Source of the DNA: Streptomyces diastatochromogenes
Lineage (GTDB): Bacteria > Actinomycetota > Actinomycetes > Streptomycetales > Streptomycetaceae
Assembly: GCF_002242805.1 (NCBI RefSeq)
Contig: NZ_MCGQ01000057.1
Coordinates: 1-51,211, forward strand
DNA length: 51,211 nt
Reading direction: 5' to 3'
Position numbers and translations under genes: made by a program
The notes under the pieces: generated by a model
The model's database searches: none
What the model was told of the DNA's origin: nothing
Seen by the model: the letters and a program-made list of their open reading frames with translations, nothing else
Shown here: one piece after another, positions 16,325 to 23,252 of the stretch
How positions within the stretch are numbered: position 1 is the first letter of the stretch
Layout: every line of letters begins with the position of its first letter

Positions 16325-17203
16325 ATGCAACGTGACCTACGGCTGGTCGAGGTCGGCCGCCGCTACGGCCTCCGCGGCCCCTGGGTGTTAAGAGGCATCC
16401 ACCTCACCCTCACCCCCGGAACACTCACCCGCATCGAAGGAGACAACGGCAGCGGAAAATCAACCCTCCTTCGCCTGGTCGCCCGCCTGGACGCCCCGAC
16501 CGAAGGCCGCGTCACCGGGCGCCCACGCACGGCGTACGTCCCGGAGCGCTTCCCGTCGGCCCTGCCCTTCACCGCGTCCGGCTACCTGACCCACCTCGGC
16601 ACCATCCACGGCCTGTCCCGCAAGACCGCCGCGAGCGCCGCGCAGAGCTGGCTGGAGCGGTTCGGCGCAGCCGCCTACGCGACCACCCCCATGTCACGCC
16701 TCTCCAAGGGCAGCAGCCAGAAGGTCGCCGTCGCGCAGGCCCTCCTCGCCGACCCGGAGCTGCTGGTGCTGGACGAGGCGTGGACCGGGTTGGACGCGGC
16801 CGCGCGGGACGAGCTGGAGCGGGCGGTGGCCGAGCGGACCGCCGCCGGGGGCGCCGTCGTCTTCGTGGATCACGACCCGCGCCGTCTGGCCGGGGCGCCC
16901 GACGCGACGTACACCGTCGTGGACGGCGGCCTCAAGCTCCGCACGGACAGCGGGAGTCCACCGCCGACCGGGCCGCTCACCCGGGTCACCGTGCAGGGGC
17001 CGCCGGGGGCGCAGCTGCCGCCCGACGCGGTGCGGACGGTCACCTCGGCGCAGGAGATCACCCCCGGCGTCCACCGCCTCGCCGTCCCCGCCTCCCATTC
17101 GGACGTCCTCCTGCGCGCCCTGCTGACGGCCCGCCCGCCCTGGCACGTGGTGAGCGTCGAGCCGGACGGCACCACCCCACTCGACCCCGGAAGCCGCCCA
17201 TGA
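16325..17203 (+). CDS. ABC transporter ATP-binding protein with a TTA codon
   Basis: The 292-residue protein contains Walker A GDNGSGKST (residues 39-47), a degenerate signature LSKGSSQKVAVAQALL, Walker B LLVLDEAWTGLD and the switch region VFVDHDP. The C-terminal 90 residues are a less conserved extension. Codon 22 is TTA, followed by the rare AGA. The first 55 codons also contain CTA, GGA, ACA, GAA, AAA, TCA and CTT, unlike neighbours. Translation should therefore depend on the bldA leucyl-tRNA. The ATG at 16325 aligns with the family start; an in-frame ATG at 16286 is possible. It overlaps the permease gene by ATGA. Substrate unknown; export is likely. Confidence 0.87.
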   Translation: MQRDLRLVEVGRRYGLRGPWVLRGIHLTLTPGTLTRIEGDNGSGKSTLLRLVARLDAPTEGRVTGRPRTAYVPERFPSALPFTASGYLTHLGTIHGLSRKTAASAAQSWLERFGAAAYATTPMSRLSKGSSQKVAVAQALLADPELLVLDEAWTGLDAAARDELERAVAERTAAGGAVVFVDHDPRRLAGAPDATYTVVDGGLKLRTDSGSPPPTGPLTRVTVQGPPGAQLPPDAVRTVTSAQEITPGVHRLAVPASHSDVLLRALLTARPPWHVVSVEPDGTTPLDPGSRP

Positions 17204-17871
17204 CCGCTCTCCTGCGCTATCAGGCCGACCTGCTGCTGCGCTCGCAGCGCTGGCTGCCGCCGGTGATCCTCTACGCCGCCTTCCTCGCGATCGGCGTACA
17301 GAGCGGCCAGCCGGTGCTCGACTCGCTCGGCTACGCGGCCGCCGGTCTGCTGCCGGTGGCCGCCTGGCTGGTGCGGATCTGTGTCACCGGCGAGCCGGAC
17401 GCCGCCCGTGTCTGCGTCGCCGCGGCGCGCGGTCCCGCCCGCACCCACCTGGCCTGCCTGCTGACCGCGCTGCTCGCCTCGGCGGCGCTCGGGGTGGTGG
17501 CGACCCTGGTCGTGACGCTGGTCAGCGACCCGGCGAGCAACGGCCACCGGATCCATGTCCCGCCGCTCAGGGCGGGCGCGGCCGGACTCCTGGCCGCCCT
17601 GGCCTGCGCGCTGCTGGGCAGTGCGGTCGGCGCGCTCACCAACCGGCCGGTGCTGCGCTCCACCGGCCGCGCGGTGCCCGCGATGCTGCTGGCCGCGCTG
17701 CTGTCGGTGGTGCTCGCGGGCTCCCCGGCCCAGGCCGCGGTCAGCGGTCTGGTGACCGGTTCGCAGTCCGGCCGGGTGCCGGTGCCGCTGCTGCCCCTGG
17801 CCGGGGCCGGCCTCGTCACCGCCGCGGCCTTCGCGGCGGCCTGTGCGCTTACCGCCCGCCGCTCACCCTGA
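17200..17871 (+). CDS. ABC transporter membrane (permease) protein
   Basis: The 223-residue protein has about six hydrophobic segments: residues 20-38, 42-60, 85-112, 125-145, 155-175 and 195-215. It starts with the ATG of an ATGA overlap with the ATPase gene, so it is translationally coupled to it. There is no ribosome site of its own beyond that coupling. Pairing of one ATPase with one small permease suggests a homodimeric exporter of the ABC-2 kind. No signal peptide or catalytic motif is seen. Its C-terminal end overlaps the convergent zinc-ribbon gene by 9 bases. Confidence 0.8.
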   Translation: MTALLRYQADLLLRSQRWLPPVILYAAFLAIGVQSGQPVLDSLGYAAAGLLPVAAWLVRICVTGEPDAARVCVAAARGPARTHLACLLTALLASAALGVVATLVVTLVSDPASNGHRIHVPPLRAGAAGLLAALACALLGSAVGALTNRPVLRSTGRAVPAMLLAALLSVVLAGSPAQAAVSGLVTGSQSGRVPVPLLPLAGAGLVTAAAFAAACALTARRSP

Positions 17872-18045
17872 ACACGCGGTGCGCTGTGCCTCCTGCCACT
17901 CACACACGGGGCACAGCGTGATGCCTTTGTACGACTCCGGATACTCCGTGGGCTCCTGGCACAGCACGCACGCGGCGTACGGCGGGCCGTCGGCCTTCGA
18001 GGGTCGGGGCGCGTCGGTGACGGTGCAGTAGTCGTCGTCGCTCAT
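17863..18045 (-). CDS. Small zinc-ribbon protein
   Basis: The 60-residue product has two CxxC knuckles, CVLCQE (residues 26-31) and CPVCEW (45-50), spaced by 15 residues, which should bind one zinc ion. It begins MSDDDYCTVTDAPRPSKADG. Its length, acidic start and the ATG with a following coding pattern suggest a real gene rather than a shadow of the permease, with which it overlaps by only 9 bases tail to tail. It resembles small proteins widely conserved in Streptomyces that are annotated as hypothetical. Its partner or target is unknown. It lies 18 bases downstream of where the deacetylase gene ends. Confidence 0.72.
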   Translation of the reverse strand: MSDDDYCTVTDAPRPSKADGPPYAACVLCQEPTEYPESYKGITLCPVCEWQEAQRTACSG

Positions 18046-18063
18046 GCCCTCAGCGTAGGACGG

Positions 18064-18912
18064 TCACCGGTGGCCGTTCGTCTCGCCGATCAGCTCGGAG
18101 ACCTTCACGAACCGGTAGCCCTGCTTGCGCAGTTGCGGCACGACCGTGCGGACGACCCGCTCGGTGGTCGGGGCGGCGCTGCGCGTGCAGTGCATCACGA
18201 CCACCGACCCGGGCTTCACCCCGTCCAGCACGTCCCGGACCACCGCGTCGGCGTCCGTGGCGAACGCGTCACCGCTCACCACGTCCCACTGCACCGCGGT
18301 TACTCCGACCCCGCTGAGCGCGCGCAGCGCCTCACGGTCGTAACAGCCGCCGGGGAAACGGAAGTACGGCAGCGGGTGGGGCACGCCCGCCTTGCGGATG
18401 GCGGCGTACGCCCGCTCGACTTCCCCCCGCACCTGGTCCGGGGCAACGGTCGGCAGGCCGTAGCAGTCGGCGGTGAACGCGTAGTGGCTGTAGGAGTGGT
18501 TGGCCACCTCGAACTGCGGGTCGTGGCCGAGGGAACGGGCCTGGGCCGGGTACTGCTCGGCCCACCGGCCGGTCATGAAGATGGTGGCCGGCACCTTCAA
18601 CGCGCGCAGGGTGCCGATCAGATCCGGGTTGTCGAAGTGCTCGCCGGCGGCGGCGCGGGGCCCCTGATCGGCGGTCATGTCGGCGTCGAAGGTCAGCGCG
18701 ACGGTCTTGCCCAGGGTGCGCGGGCCGTGCTCGAACACCTGCGCCAGACCGCCCGGACCCGGGGCGAGCTCCGGCGGACGTGTGGCGGACGGGGAGGCGG
18801 CGGGCTTGGTGTGGTCCGGCCGCGCGGGGCCGGGGGTGCCCGCGGTACCGCAGGCGGCGAGGGCCGCGCCCAAGGCGCAGACGGCAGTGACACTGCGTGC
18901 TACTGAAATCAC
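18064..18912 (-). CDS. Polysaccharide deacetylase (CE4/NodB) lipoprotein
   Basis: The 282-residue protein is a lipoprotein (lipobox LAAC, Cys21). Its NodB domain (about 68-275) carries the CE4 motifs in order: TFDAD (catalytic base and metal Asp), HSYSH (two metal histidines), RFPGGCYD, QWDVVSGD and VVMHC (catalytic His). It should deacetylate an N-acetylated cell-wall glycan outside the membrane. The GTG start has no Shine-Dalgarno sequence and sits right behind an AT-rich block, so the transcript may be leaderless. The next gene upstream, PEBP, is separated by 89 bases that include a hairpin. Confidence 0.9.
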   Translation of the reverse strand: MISVARSVTAVCALGAALAACGTAGTPGPARPDHTKPAASPSATRPPELAPGPGGLAQVFEHGPRTLGKTVALTFDADMTADQGPRAAAGEHFDNPDLIGTLRALKVPATIFMTGRWAEQYPAQARSLGHDPQFEVANHSYSHYAFTADCYGLPTVAPDQVRGEVERAYAAIRKAGVPHPLPYFRFPGGCYDREALRALSGVGVTAVQWDVVSGDAFATDADAVVRDVLDGVKPGSVVVMHCTRSAAPTTERVVRTVVPQLRKQGYRFVKVSELIGETNGHR

Positions 18913-18935
18913 AATATGAAAATAGTACTAATTGA
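18913..18935 (-). promoter_or_regulatory. AT-rich putative promoter for the deacetylase
   Basis: Just ahead of the GTG the minus strand reads TACTATTTTCATATT (18927-18913), exceptionally AT-rich for this genome. TACTAT, 9 bases before the GTG, would fit a -10 box for a leaderless mRNA. The -35 region is not obvious. The TAGTACTA palindrome here could also be a regulator site. Confidence 0.4.
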
Positions 18936-18960
18936 CCGGCTCTGCGGTTCTATGCACCCA

Positions 18961-18986
18961 TGCGTGGAAGTACCGTCACCCACGCA
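18961..18986. terminator. Hairpin downstream of the PEBP gene
   Basis: TGCGTGG (18961-18967) and CCACGCA (18980-18986) form a 7-bp stem with a 12-nt loop, just past the stop of the PEBP gene on the minus strand. It has no T-run and is a modest terminator candidate. Confidence 0.4.
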
Positions 18987-19001
18987 GGTGGCGGCGGGCT
19001 G

Positions 19002-19550
19002 CTAGCGGCCGTACCGCCCGGTCAGCGTGCCCGTCGCCAGGGTGTGGCCGGACAGGGCGCCGAGGAGGTCGGCGGGGGTGGCGTCGGGGGCGAGGTCCGG
19101 GCGGATGTCGGCGGCGTAGACGGTGAGGACGTAGTGGTGCGGGCTGTCGCCGCGGGGCGGGCAGGGGCCGCCGTAGCCCGTCCGGCCGAAGCCGTTGCGG
19201 CCCTCGGCCGCCCCCTTCGGGCCCTCGCCGGCCGTGAGGTGTGTGGTGTGCGGGTCGATGTCCCACACCAGCCAGTGCGTGAAGGTGCCACGCGGGGCGT
19301 CGGGGTCCTGCAGCAGCAACGCCAGGGAGGCGGTCTGCGGGGGTACGCCGGTGACGGCGAGCGGGGGTGAGACGTTCTCGCCCTCGCAGGTGTAGCGGCT
19401 CGGGATCGTGGCGGCGTCCGCGTACGCGGGGCTTGTGACCGTGAGCCTCAGGGTGGTGGTGGGGGAAGGGACCGAGGACGAGCCGCCCCCGTCCGCGCAT
19501 CCCGGTACGACGGCCATCGCGGCCACGGCGATCACCCAACCTTTGCGCAT
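19002..19550 (-). CDS. YbhB/YbcL (PEBP) family lipoprotein
   Basis: The 182-residue protein has a short signal peptide and a cysteine at residue 18 (VVPGC, an imperfect lipobox). The mature part is a phosphatidylethanolamine-binding fold. It shows the family motifs LLLQDPDAPRGTFTHWLVWD, including the D-P-D ligand loop, and a GPCPPRGDSPHHYVLTVYA block. These proteins bind small anions or phospholipid head groups; the bacterial role is not settled. The ATG at 19550 gives a normal signal sequence and lies 10 bases after the SPFH stop, so both are likely one operon. Confidence 0.85.
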   Translation of the reverse strand: MRKGWVIAVAAMAVVPGCADGGGSSSVPSPTTTLRLTVTSPAYADAATIPSRYTCEGENVSPPLAVTGVPPQTASLALLLQDPDAPRGTFTHWLVWDIDPHTTHLTAGEGPKGAAEGRNGFGRTGYGGPCPPRGDSPHHYVLTVYAADIRPDLAPDATPADLLGALSGHTLATGTLTGRYGR

Positions 19551-19560
19551 GCCCGGCACG

Positions 19561-20379
19561 CTAGCCGGACGGAGGCCCACCATCCGCGTGCGGCGCGAGC
19601 TGTTGCTGGCCTGTCTCCGGTTGCTGGCCCCTCTCCAGGAAGTGCAGCAGCTCCACCGGGATGGGCAGGACCAGCGTGGAGTTCTTCTCGGCCGCCACCG
19701 CCATCACCGTCTGCAGCAGCCGCAGCTGGAGCGCGGCCGGTTGGTCGGACATCTGCGCGGCGGCCTCGGCGAGCTTCTTGGAGGCCTGCAGTTCGGCGTC
19801 GGCGTTGATGATCCGGGCCCGGCGCTCCCGGTCGGCCTCGGCCTGGCGGGCCATGGACCGCTTCATGGCGTCCGGCAGGGACACGTCCTTGATCTCCACC
19901 CGGTCGACCTGGATGCCCCAGCCGACGGCCGGGCTGTCGATCATCAGCTCCAGGCCCTCGTTGAGCTTCTCCCGGTTGGAGAGCAGATCGTCCAGTTCGC
20001 TCTTGCCGATGATCGAGCGCAGCGAGGTCTGCGCCATCTGGGAGACCGCGAACTTGTAGTCCTCCACCTTCACCAGCGCGCTCACCGAGTCGACCACCCG
20101 GAAGTAGACGACCGCGTCCACGCGCACGGTGACGTTGTCGCGGGTGATGCCCTCCTGGGCGGGGATCGGCATGGTCACGATCTGCATGTTGACCTTGTGC
20201 AGCCGGTCCACGAACGGGATCACCAGGTTCAGGCCCGGATCGCGTACGTGACCGGAGACCCGCCCGAGCCGGAAGAGCACACCCCGCTCGTACTGCTTGA
20301 CGACTCGTGCCGCCATCGCCAGGTACACGACCCCGACGGAACCCAGTGCCGCAAGGGCCCCCAGCAGATCCTGGAGCAT
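19561..20379 (-). CDS. SPFH/Band-7 (slipin) family membrane protein
   Basis: The 272-residue protein has one N-terminal membrane segment (LGALAALGSVGVVYLAMAA, about 5-24). An SPFH domain follows (about 30-190), with YERGVLFRLGRVSGHVRDPG and a slipin-like block ending VGWGIQVDRVEIKDVSLP. A charged coiled-coil then runs through RQAEADRERRARIINADAEL, and a low-complexity Gln/His tail ends the protein. Slipins form rings that scaffold membrane microdomains; a partner NfeD protein is often adjacent but is not seen here. The ATG has AGGAGGT 4 bases upstream. It heads an operon with the PEBP lipoprotein. Confidence 0.88.
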   Translation of the reverse strand: MLQDLLGALAALGSVGVVYLAMAARVVKQYERGVLFRLGRVSGHVRDPGLNLVIPFVDRLHKVNMQIVTMPIPAQEGITRDNVTVRVDAVVYFRVVDSVSALVKVEDYKFAVSQMAQTSLRSIIGKSELDDLLSNREKLNEGLELMIDSPAVGWGIQVDRVEIKDVSLPDAMKRSMARQAEADRERRARIINADAELQASKKLAEAAAQMSDQPAALQLRLLQTVMAVAAEKNSTLVLPIPVELLHFLERGQQPETGQQQLAPHADGGPPSG

Positions 20380-20470
20380 GGTGACCTCCTCAGGGAGAGG
20401 CCTTGCTTTGTGTCCGCTGCTGTAACGATAGTTCCGGGCCGGGGCGGAAGCCATGGGCGGTACGGAAAGG

Positions 20471-20510
20471 CCGGGCCAGGGTGCCGAGGGGCGTCGGCGC
20501 CCTGGCCCGG
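20471..20510 (-). terminator. Strong terminator hairpin after the SulP gene
   Basis: Two 16-base arms, CCGGGCCAGGGTGCCG (20471-20486) and CGGCGCCCTGGCCCGG (20495-20510), pair across an 8-nt loop with a single G-T wobble. It lies 16 bases past the SulP stop on the minus strand and isolates that operon from the SPFH gene. Confidence 0.75.
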
Positions 20511-20526
20511 GGACGGCGGCCGGGTG

Positions 20527-22023
20527 TCAGGCGACCGTGGCTCTGACAGGCTCCTCAGGCGCGGTCACCTGCACCGGCTCGGTGCCCGTCGCGCTGTGTC
20601 GCTCGGCCCAGTTCTCCAGAGCCGTGCGGCAGGCGTGGTCCAGATGGTGCAGGCCGGACAGGTCGAGCCGGACGGGGCGGTCCTGGGGCAGCGACTCCAG
20701 GCTGTCGAGGATCTTCGGCAGCCGCAGGAAGGTCGCGTTGCCCGACAGGTACGCCTCGATGGGACCCGCGCCCTTGTCGACGACCTCCATCCGGAGGTGC
20801 GAGGCCTCCCAGGCCGTCTTGACGATCGCCAGCGCCAGGCCGATGAGCACGCCCTCGAACATGCTCACCGCCACGATCGACACGGCCGTCACGGCGAGGA
20901 TCAGCGCCTCGCCGCGGTGCTCGCGCCACAGCACGGCCAGCGCCCGGACCGGCACCAGCTTGGCGCCGGAGTAGATCAGGATGCCCGCGAGAGCCGGGAT
21001 CGGGATGTAGGCGAGCACGCCCGGCAGCAGGGCCGCGAACAGCAGCAGCCAGACGCCGTGCAGCACGCGGGACGCCTTCGTCCGGGCACCCGCCTGCACG
21101 TTGGCCGCGCTGCGCACGATCACCGCGGTCATCGGCAGCGCGCCGAGCAGGCCGCACACCGCGTTGCCCGCGCCCTGGGCGATCAGCTCCTTGTCGTACT
21201 CGGTGCGCGGCCCGTCGTGCAGCCGGTCCACGGCCGCCGCGCTGAACAGCGACTCGGCGGACGCGATCAGCGTGAACGCGACGACCGTGCCGAGCACCCC
21301 GACGCCGGCGAACTCGGCGAAGGCGCTCAGCGGCGGCGGCTGGACGGCGCCCAGCAGCCCCTTCACCTCGACGGTGGCCACCGGCAGGCTGAGCAGCAGC
21401 GCGGCCAGCGTGGCCAGGCCGACCGCGGCGAGCGGGCCGGGCACCGTACGCACCTTCGCCGGTGCGTGCTTCCACAGCGCCAGCACCAGGACGGTGCCGG
21501 CGCACAGGGCGAGCGAGGCCAGCGCGGCCCCGTCGCCGAAGGCGTCCAGGAACGCCCTCGGCAGCCCGGCCATCTTGCCCAGGCCCGAGTCGGGGGCCTT
21601 GGCCGCCATGGCCGGATACAGCTGGCCGGCGATCAGGACCAGACCGATTCCGGCCAGCATGCCCTCGACGACCGAGACCGAGATGGCCCGGAAGTACCGG
21701 CCCAGCTTCAGCGCGCCCATGAGCAGCTGGAGCAGGCCGGTGGTGAGCACGATGGCGCCGAGCATCGGCAGCCCGAACTCCTTGACCGCCTCGAAGACGA
21801 GCACGGTCAGTCCGGCGGCCGGTCCGGACACCTGCAGGCTGCTGCCGCGCATCAGCCCGGTGACGAGACCGCCCACGATGCCGGTGACCAGGCCGAGTTC
21901 GGCCGGCACGCCGGAGGCGACGGCCACGCCCACACACAGCGGGAGCGCGACCAGGAAGACGACCAGGGAGGCGGCGAAGTCCTGCCTCAGATGCGGGAAA
22001 CGGGATATGAGAATGCTGTTCAT
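20527..22023 (-). CDS. SulP family anion transporter with STAS domain
   Basis: The 498-residue protein has about 10-12 membrane segments over residues 18-400. It shows SulP signatures near the N-terminus (FAASLVVFLVALPLCVGVA, then LVTGLMRGSSLQVSGPAAGL). A cytosolic STAS domain follows from about residue 415 (RPVRLDLSGLHHLDHACRTA). SulP proteins move bicarbonate, sulfate or related anions. The beta-carbonic anhydrase gene is directly upstream, 8 bases away, so bicarbonate is the most likely substrate, although the sequence alone does not prove it. The ATG at 22023 is used because the first membrane block follows directly. Confidence 0.88.
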   Translation of the reverse strand: MNSILISRFPHLRQDFAASLVVFLVALPLCVGVAVASGVPAELGLVTGIVGGLVTGLMRGSSLQVSGPAAGLTVLVFEAVKEFGLPMLGAIVLTTGLLQLLMGALKLGRYFRAISVSVVEGMLAGIGLVLIAGQLYPAMAAKAPDSGLGKMAGLPRAFLDAFGDGAALASLALCAGTVLVLALWKHAPAKVRTVPGPLAAVGLATLAALLLSLPVATVEVKGLLGAVQPPPLSAFAEFAGVGVLGTVVAFTLIASAESLFSAAAVDRLHDGPRTEYDKELIAQGAGNAVCGLLGALPMTAVIVRSAANVQAGARTKASRVLHGVWLLLFAALLPGVLAYIPIPALAGILIYSGAKLVPVRALAVLWREHRGEALILAVTAVSIVAVSMFEGVLIGLALAIVKTAWEASHLRMEVVDKGAGPIEAYLSGNATFLRLPKILDSLESLPQDRPVRLDLSGLHHLDHACRTALENWAERHSATGTEPVQVTAPEEPVRATVA

Positions 22024-22031
22024 CGGCGCGC

Positions 22032-22610
22032 TCACAGGGCTTCGAAGGTGTCGGTCTGCGGGCGGTGCGCGCGTACGGCGCCGGTGTGCACCTCGTAGTA
22101 CCAGGCGTGCAGGCCGAGCTGACCCTGCGCCAGCTTGCGCTCGATGCACGCGTACGAGCGCAGGCGCAGCAGCTGGGTCAGGACATGGGCCTGGACGCCC
22201 TCGGCGACCTCCGGGTCCTCGGCCGCGCCGGCCGGGCGCGGGGTGGCGTGCGCGAGCCAGTCGCGCACGGCGGGTACGGCGGTCAGGTCGTCGCCGCGCA
22301 CCAGCGCGCCGACGGCACCGCAGTGCGAGTGCCCGCAGACGACGATGTCGCGGACGCCGAGCACCTCCACGGCGTACTCGATGGTGGCGGCCTCGCTGGT
22401 GGGGTGCTGCGAGGCGTACGGCGGGACGATGTTGCCCGCGGTGCGCAGCTCGAACAGCTCGCCGGGGCGGGCGCCCGTGATCAGGGCCGGGACGACCCGG
22501 GAATCGGAGCAGGTGATGAACAGGACCTGCGGGGACTGGCCTTCTGCGAGTTTGGCGAACTCCTCAGGGCGCTGTCCGAAGGTACGGGCGTTGTCGATGA
22601 GGGGCTGCAT
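22032..22610 (-). CDS. Beta-class carbonic anhydrase
   Basis: The 192-residue enzyme interconverts CO2 and bicarbonate. The zinc ligands are visible: Cys and Asp in FITCSDSRV (near residue 35) and His/Cys in CGHSHCGAVGAL (near residue 96). The Asp-Arg pair of the active dyad is in CSDSRV. The ATG has AGGAGGAG about 9 bases upstream. It is the first gene of a two-gene operon with SulP, a common coupling for bicarbonate transport. The small secreted protein gene ends 81 bases upstream on the same strand. Confidence 0.94.
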   Translation of the reverse strand: MQPLIDNARTFGQRPEEFAKLAEGQSPQVLFITCSDSRVVPALITGARPGELFELRTAGNIVPPYASQHPTSEAATIEYAVEVLGVRDIVVCGHSHCGAVGALVRGDDLTAVPAVRDWLAHATPRPAGAAEDPEVAEGVQAHVLTQLLRLRSYACIERKLAQGQLGLHAWYYEVHTGAVRAHRPQTDTFEAL

Positions 22611-22691
22611 GCGTGTGGACTCCTCCTGGCGCGCCGCAGCGGCGCGTCGGGCTTGCACGACGTTCGTGGTGGGGGGAGGACGAGCCGTCTC

Positions 22692-23087
22692 TCAGCAGCG
22701 GAAGACCTGAAGAGCTGCCGGGGAGTGGGCTCTGGAGGATCTCGTGGTGCGGTGGTGCGGGGCACCGGACGCGGCCGGTGTGTGCGGGGCGGCCGCCTGA
22801 CGGGCTATGAGCGGGCGCTCCTGCGCCCAGCCGGAGGCGGAGCCGCGCTGCCGGTCGCGCAGGTGCTGGTCACCCACGGGCTGTTGGGAGCAGCCGCCCT
22901 CGCGGAACGTGCCCATCCCCTTGCGCACGGGCTTCGTGAGGCGCGCGGTCTCGGGCGCGGCCTTGGCCTTCGCATGACTGAGCGTATGCGCGGGTGCGAA
23001 GGTTCCCGTGGGTGCGAAGAACTGCAGTGCGAGCAGGGCGGCGGTGAGCAGGGCAAGCAGGGTCCGGGCCGTCGTACCTCGGAACAT
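22692..23087 (-). CDS. Small secreted protein of unknown function
   Basis: The 131-residue product starts with a signal peptide (MFRGTTARTLLALLTAALLA, residues 1-20, then LQFFAPTGTFAPAHTLSHA). The mature part is basic, with a strongly His/Pro/Ser/Arg-rich tail (APHTPAASGAPHHRTTRSSR) and two cysteines (REGGCSQQ and the final residue). No domain is recognised. The ATG has GGAGG six bases upstream, supporting a real gene. It lies upstream of the carbonic anhydrase-SulP pair on the same strand. An unusual set of repeats and a 30-bp palindrome precede it. I cannot assign a function. Confidence 0.55.
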   Translation of the reverse strand: MFRGTTARTLLALLTAALLALQFFAPTGTFAPAHTLSHAKAKAAPETARLTKPVRKGMGTFREGGCSQQPVGDQHLRDRQRGSASGWAQERPLIARQAAAPHTPAASGAPHHRTTRSSRAHSPAALQVFRC

Positions 23088-23123
23088 GCACCCTCCTCCC
23101 AGGAGTTCACGCCTCTTGCACGA

Positions 23124-23150
23124 ACCAAGCATTGGTCAACGATTGGTCAA
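23124..23150. promoter_or_regulatory. TTGGTCAA direct/inverted repeat cluster
   Basis: ATTGGTCAA occurs at 23131-23139 and again at 23142-23150, an 11-bp period, one helical turn. ACCAA (23124-23128) pairs with TTGGT (23132-23136) as an inverted copy. On the coding strand of the small secreted gene the repeats read TTGACCAAT, so each contains a -35-like TTGACC. This looks like a regulator site or overlapping promoters. Confidence 0.5.
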
Positions 23151-23158
23151 GAAACACA

Positions 23159-23188
23159 TTAACCCTGCAAAGACCTTTGCAGGGTTAA
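23159..23188. promoter_or_regulatory. 30-bp palindrome TTAACCCTGCAAAG-AC-CTTTGCAGGGTTAA
   Basis: Two perfect 14-base arms, 23159-23172 and 23175-23188, are separated by 2 bases. It lies between the zapE stop (23253) and the small secreted gene (start 23087), both on the minus strand. There is no T-run. It may terminate zapE transcription or act as an operator; its AT content is higher than usual for Streptomyces terminators. Confidence 0.65.
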
Positions 23189-23252
23189 CGGCGGGTTACG
23201 GGCGCAAGAGAGCGTGAAAAGTGCGGGTCGGGTGGCGTGAACTGGCCCTTGA

